DNA of 52,108 nucleotides from Helicobacter brantae (GCF_003364205.1 NZ_NXLV01000011.1:1-52108), one strand, 5' to 3'. Shown: positions 43,739 to 51,955, numbered from the stretch's first letter. The notes: a model not told the origin generated them from the letters alone. Made by a program: numbers and translations.

Positions 43739-44644
43739 ATGCTAGGACTTGAAAATTCCAAAACAAAAAGGATTAACTACATTTATGAAAAACTTCTCCA
43801 ATCCCCTCTAGGGCTGAGTATCGGCGAACTTGCCAAAGAGTTAGGAGTCAGCACCAAAACCATTCAAAGAGATTTTTATGGGACTTTGGGGGATTATGGG
43901 ATTGTCAAAGAGGGGAGAAAGTGGAGAATCGACTTTGAATCTCTCAAAGAGCTAGGAGATGAAGATGAAAGGATTGTCGCCTCAATCCTAGATGAACTTG
44001 CCAAAAACTCAGGCAACGCTCTCTACTCCAAAGCCCAGTCTCTCCTCACTCGCACGCTTCATCGCATAGAACACCCTATCTTTGCAAATTTTCAAAGTGA
44101 AAAGTTAGATGAAAAAGATCTTAGAAAATTCAAAATCCTAGAGAGAGCCATCAAATCCAAAAATGAAGTAAGCTTCACTTATGAGGGCAAATATTTTGAA
44201 GCAAAGCCCCTCAAACTCGCCTTTTTTGATGGGTTTTGGTATCTGCTTGTCTTTGATAGCAAACAAGAAGACACATTCAAAAAGTTTCACCTCAAAACAA
44301 TCAAAAATCCCAAAATCGAGTCTTATAAATTTGAAGTGCCTTTTAGTATTGAAGAAAAACTCAAAAATGCAAACTCAATTTGGTTTAGCTTAAGCGATGC
44401 GTTTAATGTCGTGCTTCATATCAGTGCCAATGTCAAAAAATACTTTTTACGCAAACCTTTTGTAGGACAAAAATTTTTGGGAGAAGAAAATGATGGCTCT
44501 ATCACCATAGAAGTGCCTGTTACCAACGATATGGAAGTTTTGCCAATCGTGTATAGCTATATCCCCCATATCAAAGTCATCTCCCCTGAATGGTTACGCA
44601 AAAAGACAAAGAGAGTGGTAAGGGAATATGCAAAAGAGCTATAA
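43739..44644 (+). CDS. WYL-domain transcriptional regulator 2
   Basis: The protein has about 301 residues from the ATG at 43739, chosen because AAAGGA lies 6 nt upstream; the frame is open another 93 bp but that part reads as non-coding. The winged helix is IGELAKELGVSTKTIQRDFY and the WYL domain has EVSFTYEGKYFEAKPLKLAF and GFWYLLVFD. It is a clear paralog of the regulator at 39777 across its whole length, including an almost identical recognition helix. It diverges from the DUF262 operon and carries operator E in its promoter, which suggests autoregulation and cross-regulation. Confidence 0.88.
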   Translation: MLGLENSKTKRINYIYEKLLQSPLGLSIGELAKELGVSTKTIQRDFYGTLGDYGIVKEGRKWRIDFESLKELGDEDERIVASILDELAKNSGNALYSKAQSLLTRTLHRIEHPIFANFQSEKLDEKDLRKFKILERAIKSKNEVSFTYEGKYFEAKPLKLAFFDGFWYLLVFDSKQEDTFKKFHLKTIKNPKIESYKFEVPFSIEEKLKNANSIWFSLSDAFNVVLHISANVKKYFLRKPFVGQKFLGEENDGSITIEVPVTNDMEVLPIVYSYIPHIKVISPEWLRKKTKRVVREYAKEL

Positions 44645-44647
44645 ACT

Positions 44648-45481
44648 CTAAAAGTTTTGGATTCTACTCACTTTGTTTTCTACAAGTTTGGGTATCCACA
44701 AAACATTCCCATTCACACCAATATCTGCTGGACCTTTCATTGACTCAAGGTTAAGAGGAGTGATTTTCCCCTCTCTGCTAATACGATAAATTTTCCCTTG
44801 ATATTTCTCTCCCCAATCACTTACAATGAAATTTTTATCTTTATCAAAAGCTATACCATCAAGTGATCCAATAGGTTGAGTTTGAAATATCATTTTTTTA
44901 TCTTTCAAACTATAACCAAGCAATGAGCCTTTGATTTTCTTTGCAGGAGCGAAAGTAACGACAAAGAGTGTATCAGCCTCTCTATCCACCAATACTCCAT
45001 TTGGCCCTCCAAATTTAGAATCTACTTCAAGGAAAAGCTCATATTTTTTCTTTGCAATATCTATCTTGTAAATCACTCCCTTACGATTATCACTCACAAA
45101 AATATATTTTCCATCTAAAATCGTAATATCATTAAGAGAGATTGCATCTTTGATTAATATTTCAAAAACTTGATTTTTATTAGCTAAATCAAATCCTTTA
45201 ATCTTATCTATATCTGCCACATACAAAACACTCCCTACTCTTCCCATCCCTTTGGGTGCATTCAATCCTTTGATAAAATATCTCTCTAATACTTCTCCAC
45301 TCTCTGAAAGTTTAGAAATATAACCATCACCATCCTTTGCCAATGCCTCTCTTTTCTCTCCAATATTGCTGACATACACTTCACTCCCTGCCAAAACGCT
45401 TTCAGGGTGAGAAAACCCATCAATCTCTAATGCCATAAGATTGCATACTATCAAAACTAAAAACAAGCATATATTTTTCAT
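44648..45481 (-). CDS. Secreted beta-propeller protein (SMP-30/NHL-like)
   Basis: The 277-residue protein has a signal peptide (MKNICLFLVLIVCNLMALE) and six or so four-stranded blade motifs such as GFSHPESVLAGSEVYVSNIG, GLNAPKGMGRVGSVLYVADID and GSLDGIAFDKDKNFIVSDWG. That fits the SMP-30/gluconolactonase or NHL propeller fold. I do not see enough of the metal site to call it a lactonase. Periplasmic location is likely. It converges with WYL regulator 2, 3 bp apart. Confidence 0.75.
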   Translation of the reverse strand: MKNICLFLVLIVCNLMALEIDGFSHPESVLAGSEVYVSNIGEKREALAKDGDGYISKLSESGEVLERYFIKGLNAPKGMGRVGSVLYVADIDKIKGFDLANKNQVFEILIKDAISLNDITILDGKYIFVSDNRKGVIYKIDIAKKKYELFLEVDSKFGGPNGVLVDREADTLFVVTFAPAKKIKGSLLGYSLKDKKMIFQTQPIGSLDGIAFDKDKNFIVSDWGEKYQGKIYRISREGKITPLNLESMKGPADIGVNGNVLWIPKLVENKVSRIQNF

Positions 45482-45551
45482 CTAATTCCCTTTCAAAAAG
45501 TATTTATAAATTTTAACAAATCTCGATAAACACAGAGATGGACTTAGAGAG

Positions 45552-45809
45552 CTAAATCTTCTCCTCTAAGATTATAGGAGGGATTTCTACTTCTTGAGGG
45601 GCTTCTTGCTGAGGGGCTATGACTTTGAGGGCTTCTTCTTTGGGGGAAGTGATTTTCTCATACGCCCAATAAATCCCCAAACATAGCAATACTATCAACC
45701 CTAGTGGCAAAATCACACGGACAAAAATTACCCACAAAGTGCTAAAAATAATCAATACAAGAAAAAGAGCAAAAAGAAAAGATATCAGCCCACCGATTGC
45801 AACACCCAT
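45552..45809 (-). CDS. Small membrane protein
   Basis: The protein has about 85 residues starting at the ATG at 45809 (MGVAIGG), chosen because TAGGAG lies just upstream and because this start aligns with the paralog at 45939; the frame is open to an ATG at 45842. It has a glycine-rich first helix, a long hydrophobic region (two segments, about residues 6-48), and a soluble acidic Pro-rich tail (APQQEAPQEVEIPP). Function unknown. Confidence 0.6.
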   Translation of the reverse strand: MGVAIGGLISFLFALFLVLIIFSTLWVIFVRVILPLGLIVLLCLGIYWAYEKITSPKEEALKVIAPQQEAPQEVEIPPIILEEKI

Positions 45810-45843
45810 TGAAACTCCTAGAATTTTTTCAGATTCTAACATA

Positions 45844-45889
45844 CCCTAGCGACAGGGTGTGTCGCAAGATTTTGAACAACACTCTAGGG
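45844..45889 (-). other. Hairpin element between the two small membrane genes
   Basis: On the minus strand, CCCTAG (45889-45884) can pair with CTAGGG (45849-45844). Inside lies a perfect stem GCGACA/TGTCGC (45865-45860 and 45854-45849) with a CACCC loop. One frame ends in an unusual Cys-rich string, CCSKSCDTPCR, but it has only 16 codons after a stop and no start. The element may be a structured leader or the relic of a small gene. Confidence 0.4.
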
Positions 45890-45938
45890 CAAAACCATTT
45901 TAGACAAATACTCTTTATCTGTAAAATATTGAAAAATA

Positions 45939-46229
45939 TTATTTTAATTGCTCTTTGATTTTATCTTTTATTTCATCCCCCACTCCTTGAATCTTTTTTA
46001 TTAATTCTTGATTTTCTTTTGATGATAACTCTTTTTTGATCCTTTCATCAACTTCACTTTTGTGTTCCATATACCATTGATAACCAAAATAAATGGCTAT
46101 CAACAAGAATATCGCACTGAGAATTGAAAAGATCATCTTAAAAATCATTTTTCCAACAAAAGTAATCATAAAGACAACACACACAATCCCAATAAGAGCA
46201 GACAATCCACTACCAATAATAACTCCCAT
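45939..46229 (-). CDS. Small membrane protein, paralog of the next gene
   Basis: The 96-residue protein starts MGVIIGSGLSALIGIVCVVF, the same pattern as the neighbour at 45552-45809, with a long hydrophobic stretch (about residues 5-52) and then a charged helix rich in Lys and Glu. The shared N-terminus and divergent tails suggest a tandem duplication. No known family is recognised. Confidence 0.6.
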   Translation of the reverse strand: MGVIIGSGLSALIGIVCVVFMITFVGKMIFKMIFSILSAIFLLIAIYFGYQWYMEHKSEVDERIKKELSSKENQELIKKIQGVGDEIKDKIKEQLK

Positions 46230-46295
46230 TCCTTTTCCTTAATATAATATTTATTTTTTAAAATTATAACATAAGATTGACAGACTTTCATCGCC

Positions 46296-47064
46296 CTATA
46301 TCTCAGCACTCACACAATGCAATGCCCCACCTCTAGCGATGATTTCTTTGCACTCAATGGGGGATAATAGTTTTGTCTTCAAAAATCTCTTCAAATCTCT
46401 CTATAACTCTTTTATCCTCATTGATTCCATAAGTAGGGAGCAAAAGAAGATTTTTAACTTCTACAAAGTTTAGATATGCTCCCCATTTGTATTTGGATAA
46501 AAACTCATCTGAATACTTTAGAGAAATTATCTCATATCCCTCTAATGCACGCTCTAGCTTACTATGAAATCCTTTGCCTTCTAGTGAAAAATCATTGACT
46601 AAGATTCTCCTCTCATCTATCCAGCGACACATTGCATCGCTATGCCCATAGCGATCATAAGCTACTTTGGGGAGCAAAATCACTCTCTCCACCCCTGCCT
46701 TCTCTTCAATCATTGAGATAATCTCACTTTGTGAAAAGCTAGGATTCTCACTCAATATCTTTTCACACATCAAAACTGAATTTTTAAATCTAGCAAAATT
46801 TCCCCCATCAAGCACAAGCCCCAAGTCCTTCTCCCCTCGTGGATAAGAGGTGCGTAGATGAGGAGAAGATTTGAGATAATTTGGATTATATTCATAGGAG
46901 AGAAAGCTCCCATCTTCCAAAGCCAAAGGCATAAAATCCCTCATCCAAATATCCTTGCACCCCTCAATGAGAGCATACTTCACTCCTCTCTCCTCTAATG
47001 CCCCCTCAATCCTCCCCCACACTTTGGGGTGCTTCTGTGCTAGTAATCTTGCAAAAGCTATCAT
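46296..47064 (-). pseudogene. Agmatine deiminase-family gene, frameshifted
   Basis: The family converts agmatine to N-carbamoylputrescine. The reading frame from 47064 has the expected WMRDFMPL, LDGGNF and HSDAMCRW blocks, then stops at 46354 right after IIP. Just downstream, in another frame, the sequence continues as ECKEIIARGGALHCVSAEI and ends at 46296. GGALHC is the family's C-terminal catalytic-Cys motif. A run of five C in place of four would explain the shift. The frame as given lacks the catalytic cysteine. The N-terminus is also about 40 residues shorter than usual. It lies 9 nt after the secreted BspA gene. Confidence 0.8.
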
Positions 47065-47073
47065 TCTCTCTCC

Positions 47074-48297
47074 TTACTCAGCCCACGCAGGAATCTTGTC
47101 TTCACGCTCTAGCTCGCTATCAAAAAACACTCTCTCCACATTTGCCTCTTTGCTAACTTCCCAATCTGAAATATTTTGATTAAATGGAGTTTCTGCAAAT
47201 GCTTCATAGAAGTTTTTAACTTTACCCACTTTCCACGCACTCAAATCTGCATTGATTTTTGAACCCATAAACACACGCTCAAGATTTTCAACCCCACTTA
47301 CATCCCAATATTCAATCCCCCTAAAGTCTTCTACTCTGCTCTCACATTTCTCAATCCTTTTAGAAGAGCAAAACACATAACTCAAATCTTTTATCTCACT
47401 CACATCAATCTCAATCAATGGCAAAGCCATATATCGCACTGCCACTCCATTGACTTTGCCATAGCCTACTAGCTCGTTTTGATATTGCTTCAAGATTTTT
47501 GCAAGCTCATCTTTGGTTTTGGGGCGAAATGTGGGATTTTTCTTTGCAAACTCCACATACCAAAGAGGGTATTTCTCAATATTGCTCCCCACAAAAAGGG
47601 CTTTCATATTTTTAACCCCTCTAGGATTCCACGCTTTTATCACTTCTAGCCCTCTGCCACTAAATCCCTCAAACATTCCCTCAAGACTCTCAGCCCCACT
47701 CATATCCCAAAACTCAATCCCCAAAAGATCCCTGCGAGAGTTTTTAAAGAGATAACTAAAGTCTTGAATCTTAGCCACATCAATCTCTGCAAGATTAACC
47801 CTACCATCTCTCAAAATCTGCTCTAGCTCCTCACGACTTTGTGGAGTGTAGGTGGGGTGCTTAAGGATAAATTCGATATACCACTTAGGAAGCTTAGCGA
47901 TAGAAGAGGAAGAAAACATAAAGCTCATCTTCTTAGCCCTCACATCCCAATCCTCAATCCCACTCAAATCACTTCTGCCATAATCCTCATCAAAGAGATA
48001 GCTCATATCTTTGATTTGGCTTACATCAATATTTTGAAGTGGTATCTTTGGTTTTCTTAGAAGTGCTATTAGCTCCTTTTTACTCTGAGGGGTATAAGTC
48101 TGATTGGCCTGATAGCTATTCCTCTGTTCCTCTCTCATTCGCCTCTCTTCTCTAGCCCTCTCACGCTCGATTCTGCGTTGTTCTCTTATCATCTCTTGGG
48201 TGTTGTCTTTTTTGATAAACAAATCAAACACACCTGAAGCCAAACTCAAATTTGCCCATAAAAAAAGCATAAGTATCCCTATTGCGATTTTTTTCAT
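47074..48297 (-). CDS. Secreted BspA-like (DUF285) protein
   Basis: The 407-residue protein has a signal peptide (MKKIAIGILMLFLWANLSLAS), a Glu/Arg-rich linker (about residues 30-65), and four BspA cap segments. Two begin YTPQS-EL and two follow FRPKTKDELAKIL or related sequence; each leads to an ID(V)S-I-DMSYLF motif and WDVSG(V/A) repeats. Only the C-terminal part has tandem short repeats. Unlike the two BspA proteins at 27790-31080, this one is exported. An uninterrupted 14-G tract lies 18 nt upstream of its ATG. Confidence 0.82.
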   Translation of the reverse strand: MKKIAIGILMLFLWANLSLASGVFDLFIKKDNTQEMIREQRRIERERAREERRMREEQRNSYQANQTYTPQSKKELIALLRKPKIPLQNIDVSQIKDMSYLFDEDYGRSDLSGIEDWDVRAKKMSFMFSSSSIAKLPKWYIEFILKHPTYTPQSREELEQILRDGRVNLAEIDVAKIQDFSYLFKNSRRDLLGIEFWDMSGAESLEGMFEGFSGRGLEVIKAWNPRGVKNMKALFVGSNIEKYPLWYVEFAKKNPTFRPKTKDELAKILKQYQNELVGYGKVNGVAVRYMALPLIEIDVSEIKDLSYVFCSSKRIEKCESRVEDFRGIEYWDVSGVENLERVFMGSKINADLSAWKVGKVKNFYEAFAETPFNQNISDWEVSKEANVERVFFDSELEREDKIPAWAE

Positions 48298-48314
48298 TTT
48301 TATTTTCCTTTAAG

Positions 48315-48328
48315 CCCCCCCCCCCCCC
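48315..48328 (-). repeat. 14-G tract upstream of the secreted BspA gene
   Basis: Fourteen C on the plus strand read as 14 G in the sense direction, between the end of the upstream gene and the AAAGGA ribosome site of the BspA gene (ATG at 48297). At this length it should slip often. It lies in the promoter or 5' leader, so any effect would be on transcription or translation level and not on the frame. Confidence 0.8.
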
Positions 48329-48341
48329 AACAAATGAAAAA

Positions 48342-49043
48342 TTAAAATACCATTTTGTCCAATCCTGTATTTTTTATTGCATTTCTCCACTTTTCCAATT
48401 TGCTCTGAAAATTCCCAGAATTCATCGGAGAAGGTGAGGTAAGTTTTCGAATCTTTACAGACTTTTTCCCCTCTTTAAATCTATAAAAAACCCCTCCCTC
48501 AACAGACGTGGGTTTCTCCCCTTTTCTATTTAATGGCAAGTTATCTCTATTGATTCTCAAGTACTCTTTTTTTGCAATCTGCTCCACCCAAGAACTCGTA
48601 AAGAAAATTGTTGTGATATCATCATATCTATCTAAATAATAAGTAAGATCTACAATTTCGATTGGAAAAATGTTTGAATCAGAAGAAAGATTGTCATAAC
48701 GTTTAATTGTTTGAAATAAATCCAAAAAAGCAATACCTCTATTTTCGCAAAAAATTTTTCTCTCTTCTTTTGTGGCCAAAACTTTCCCTTGACATCCCAA
48801 GGCACATTGGAGTAAGCCATCCACTCCACCTTTCCCCCAAAAATCATTATCCTTACTTCCATAAAACCAATCAACATCATTCTTATTCAGTTGCTTATGT
48901 TTTATAGAAAACCTATATGGGGGAAAACTTCCTACAATCAAATATCTTGCCCCTGCAAGGTCATCAGGATTGTTAAATGGGTGATTTTCAACCCCAATCC
49001 CTTTAGAGGTTGTTATCACATTATGCTCTAACTTTTCACACAT
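48342..49043 (-). CDS. Uracil-DNA-glycosylase-fold protein
   Basis: The 233-residue protein shows the landmarks of the UDG superfamily: LIVGSFPPYR (water-activating loop), WFYGSKDNDFWG and a C-terminal LTSPSPMNSG intercalation-type loop. In the Mug/TDG-like branches these form the base-flipping pocket. It may excise a damaged or modified base, or act in nucleic-acid defence. I do not assign the exact UDG family. Its C-terminus reaches to 14 nt from the poly-G tract. Confidence 0.72.
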   Translation of the reverse strand: MCEKLEHNVITTSKGIGVENHPFNNPDDLAGARYLIVGSFPPYRFSIKHKQLNKNDVDWFYGSKDNDFWGKGGVDGLLQCALGCQGKVLATKEERKIFCENRGIAFLDLFQTIKRYDNLSSDSNIFPIEIVDLTYYLDRYDDITTIFFTSSWVEQIAKKEYLRINRDNLPLNRKGEKPTSVEGGVFYRFKEGKKSVKIRKLTSPSPMNSGNFQSKLEKWRNAIKNTGLDKMVF

Positions 49044-49134
49044 GCTCAGCTCCTTACTTCAAAAATTTTTCGGCATTATTGCAAAACAAAGCTTAAGCAG
49101 AGTTTAATTTATCTTATAATAAACTTAAATAAAT

Positions 49135-49192
49135 ATTCTATCCCTACAAGCTAATGATTCCTCCCATATATCATAGTTTGCAAGGATAGAAT
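49135..49192. repeat. Nine-base inverted repeat between two accessory genes
   Basis: ATTCTATCC (49135-49143) and GGATAGAAT (49184-49192) are perfect inverted copies 40 nt apart, in the gap between the gene at 49206 and the UDG-like gene. No T-run follows. It may be the outline of a small element, or chance. Confidence 0.35.
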
Positions 49193-49205
49193 CCGATATT
49201 CCCCC

Positions 49206-50468
49206 CTATTCTCCTTTGGCAATCTGTGTAAGTCCTCTCACTTTCTCTCTCCCCTCCTCTGCCACCTCCACCTCTTGAAGCAGTTGTCCTTGTGTGCTAA
49301 ACTCAAAGATTTTTCCATACATTTTGATTTTATACCCCAAGATTTTGCCCCATATCCTAAGCTCCCCATCATTCCTCACAAAATGCCACTTAATTTTCTC
49401 CCCCAAAATCCTTAGCACTTCCTCACGCGTTTTTTGGCGAAACTCACGCCGATCAAGGTGGATTTGCCTCATTTCATTGAAGATTCCCACCCCATAATCA
49501 GAGGTGAATTCCACAAGCTCCTTGCCCCTCCTCTGCGTGATGACAAAAATCACTCCATCAAACCTCTCACATCGCCTTGAGATATTGCGATATTTCTTTG
49601 CCACCTCCATCGCCTCTTCCCTCTCATCAAACAACACATCACTTAACCCCACAAAAAACTCACTTGCCCTCACACCTAGAGCATAAAACCCCCTGCCAAT
49701 CCACTCTTCCAAACTCTCACACTCACTCAAAATCTCAGCCCCTTTTTTGAATCTCCAAAAATCCACAAACCCCATTTTCTCAGCAAGTCCATTATGGCTA
49801 CTCTTTTGCACCCTCTCTCTCACACGCAAAAAGAGATCTTCTCTGCTCTCTTCACACAACGACTTCCTTAGCACTCTCACAAACCTCCCCTCCACATCAA
49901 GCCGACACACTTTCCCTAGTATCTCCACACGATAGCCTAGTATCTCCCCACACTTCTCTAATTTGCCTTCATTTGCCTTGTAATGCTCTTGAGCTATCAC
50001 GCCACACTCACTCAATATTTCATTGAGCGTTTTTCTCTCAAATCGCTCTTTGAAGCCAGAGAGTATGATGAGCTTTTTCATCTTTGCATCAAGTGCTTGA
50101 TAGTGTTTTACAAATGCAGTATTCAAAGAATCCATTTTTGAGCGAGTATAGCTAGGGATAATTTGAGTTTCTGCATACAAGATATTACAAATGATTTTCT
50201 CCCCATCAAGCAACTCTCTGCACTCACCAAACTCACTCTCTACCTCATCCCAATCAAACCCAAACCACCTCAACGCCTTAGCATAAAACTCAAAAGCATT
50301 GTGCCTTCTATCCTCATACCCACTTTCTAGCCAATCCCTTAGGCACTCATATTTCTCTATCTCACTCACAGCTTGGATAAACCACCCTTGCTCGGCATAT
50401 CCCATCGCCTTGCAAGTGGCTTCATCGTGGGCTTTAAGCACTAGTTTTGCTTTAATACTAGAAAACAT
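49206..50468 (-). CDS. Unrecognised protein with two copies of one module
   Basis: I do not recognise the 420-residue protein. It is an internal duplication: residues about 20-70 (AMGYAEQGWFIQAVSEIEKY, then CLRDWLESG) recur at about 230-280 (KMGFVDFWRFKKGAEILSEC, then SLEEWIGRG). A second segment, KLEKCGEILGYRVEILGKVC, recurs near the C-terminus as ELRIWGKILGYKIKMYGKIF. Each half thus has a helical Trp/Glu-rich part and a beta-rich end. There is no signal peptide or membrane segment, so it is cytoplasmic. Its promoter carries operator F, so it belongs with the WYL regulon candidates. Function unknown. Confidence 0.72.
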   Translation of the reverse strand: MFSSIKAKLVLKAHDEATCKAMGYAEQGWFIQAVSEIEKYECLRDWLESGYEDRRHNAFEFYAKALRWFGFDWDEVESEFGECRELLDGEKIICNILYAETQIIPSYTRSKMDSLNTAFVKHYQALDAKMKKLIILSGFKERFERKTLNEILSECGVIAQEHYKANEGKLEKCGEILGYRVEILGKVCRLDVEGRFVRVLRKSLCEESREDLFLRVRERVQKSSHNGLAEKMGFVDFWRFKKGAEILSECESLEEWIGRGFYALGVRASEFFVGLSDVLFDEREEAMEVAKKYRNISRRCERFDGVIFVITQRRGKELVEFTSDYGVGIFNEMRQIHLDRREFRQKTREEVLRILGEKIKWHFVRNDGELRIWGKILGYKIKMYGKIFEFSTQGQLLQEVEVAEEGREKVRGLTQIAKGE

Positions 50469-50496
50469 TTTCTCTCCTTAATTTTAAGATGAGAAA

Positions 50497-50528
50497 AGTC
50501 TAGCCAAATGTTTAGGACAAAAAATGTC
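50497..50528 (-). promoter_or_regulatory. Operator F and promoter of the duplicated-module gene
   Basis: GACAA-AAA-ATGTC covers 50516-50528, with extra symmetry (AGGACA...TGTCCT). On the minus strand TGTC is followed by 13 nt and TAGACT (50502-50497), 28 nt before the ATG at 50468. Spacing and -10 sequence match operators A-C. Confidence 0.7.
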
Positions 50529-50581
50529 CTATAAGCAAAAGATTTGAAATTTTGATAGTCCCACCTCCATTTTCCTCTATT

Positions 50582-51955
50582 TTAGTCTTTACAAGATTCG
50601 CCCTTTTTGAAGACTTTGCCAAAGTCGTTTTTGGCATCAGGCTTACTCATTCCATTAGGTGCTCCTAGCTGGATAGGCAAGCTCTCATCCATTTGCCACG
50701 CATTCCACCCTCCATCATAGACTTTTGCATTTTTCCATCCTGCCATTTGTGTCATAAACCACGATACCCCTGCTCTCCACCCTGTCCCACAATAAAACGC
50801 CACATAATCACTTGACTCTACCCCTTGAGATTTCCAAAGCTCAAAAATCTCTAGTGGATTTCTCAAAGTCCCATCAGGATCATAATAATCAGCCATATTT
50901 GAAGCATCGCTCCCTGCAAAGCCAAATATCGCTCCCACAGGCTCTCCTGCTCTTGGGATATAGCTATATCCACTAATCTTACCGATATACTCATCCCACG
51001 CTCGGTTACTCACTAGCTTTAATCCCTTTTTTTGCTCTTTGATTAAGTCTTTTGGCATTGAGATGATGATTTGAGAATCTTTGGGGATTTTACTTCCAAA
51101 CTCTTTCTCTGCCTTTGGGATATTGACTTTATCTTCAGTTTCAAACCCTGCATCAATCCAAGTGTCTAAATTGCCATTGAGAACCCTCACATCTTTTACT
51201 CCTGCCCATTTAAGTGCCAAAAACACGCGATAGGCTGCAAGTTGGTTGCTTGAGTAAAGAATAATTGTCTTATCTGCCCTAATGCCGTTTTTTAGCAAGT
51301 TTGCCTCTACTACTTCAGGAGAAGAGAGATTCCACACGGGAGCATTCTCTATCCAATCGGTGTTAAAATGATATGCTCCTTTGATGTGTCTAGAGTAGTC
51401 TTTGGCATCTTTGAGATCTCCCCAAGATACTTCAAATACCATATAAGGAGAGCCATTGTAACTCTCAAGCTTCTCTCCACTCATCAGGGCATTGAGCCAA
51501 GAGGGAGAAACACTATAAGAGAAGTTAGGGAAACTCTCTAGGGGATAGTCTGCATTTGCATACTCAATCGCTCCATCATAAGTCTTGACTTTATAGCCCC
51601 TAGAGGCAAATTCTGCACTTACTCGCTCCAAGCTCTCAGGATTGCTATCATAGAGGATAAGTGTCTTATCTTTAGTGATCCCCTTTTGCTCTGCAAATCG
51701 CTCTAGCTCATTCATATCCATATAATCAAGCCAAGAAGTGCTAAACTGAATCGCCCCCTTGATATGCCCTCCTCTCTTTGCTCCACTCTCTTTAAATCCA
51801 TTATAAAAGCTATCATCTCTTATATCAATCACGATATTTTGAGGGTTATTGATAGATTTTAGAAATTCTTGAGTTTTTATCTTCTCCACCACTTCCCTAT
51901 CGCCACAACCTAGCAAAACTAGACTTAATCCCAAAGCCAAAGATTTGATTCTCAT
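50582..51955 (-). CDS. Lipoprotein with three rhodanese domains
   Basis: The 457-residue protein has a lipobox (LVLLGC, Cys about residue 17). Three rhodanese-like domains follow: the first (about 25-140) and second (about 150-280) end in LILYDSNPE and IILYSSNQL, without a Cys at the active loop. The third (about 290-445) has FYCGTGWRA, a catalytic-Cys loop. Only domain 3 should therefore transfer sulfur; the others may be structural. It would sit in the periplasm or on the inner surface of the outer membrane. It overlaps by 1 bp (TAATG) a YeeE/YedE-type transporter gene, so a thiosulfate-to-sulfur import role is likely. Confidence 0.85.
   Translation of the reverse strand: MRIKSLALGLSLVLLGCGDREVVEKIKTQEFLKSINNPQNIVIDIRDDSFYNGFKESGAKRGGHIKGAIQFSTSWLDYMDMNELERFAEQKGITKDKTLILYDSNPESLERVSAEFASRGYKVKTYDGAIEYANADYPLESFPNFSYSVSPSWLNALMSGEKLESYNGSPYMVFEVSWGDLKDAKDYSRHIKGAYHFNTDWIENAPVWNLSSPEVVEANLLKNGIRADKTIILYSSNQLAAYRVFLALKWAGVKDVRVLNGNLDTWIDAGFETEDKVNIPKAEKEFGSKIPKDSQIIISMPKDLIKEQKKGLKLVSNRAWDEYIGKISGYSYIPRAGEPVGAIFGFAGSDASNMADYYDPDGTLRNPLEIFELWKSQGVESSDYVAFYCGTGWRAGVSWFMTQMAGWKNAKVYDGGWNAWQMDESLPIQLGAPNGMSKPDAKNDFGKVFKKGESCKD

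Noticed and set aside
45851-45863. GACAGGGTGTGTC, which fits the GACA-N5-TGTC core of the operator
   Set aside because: Its flanks are GC and it is part of a longer hairpin. No TAnnnT box sits 12-13 nt away in either direction, so I did not count it as an eighth operator.
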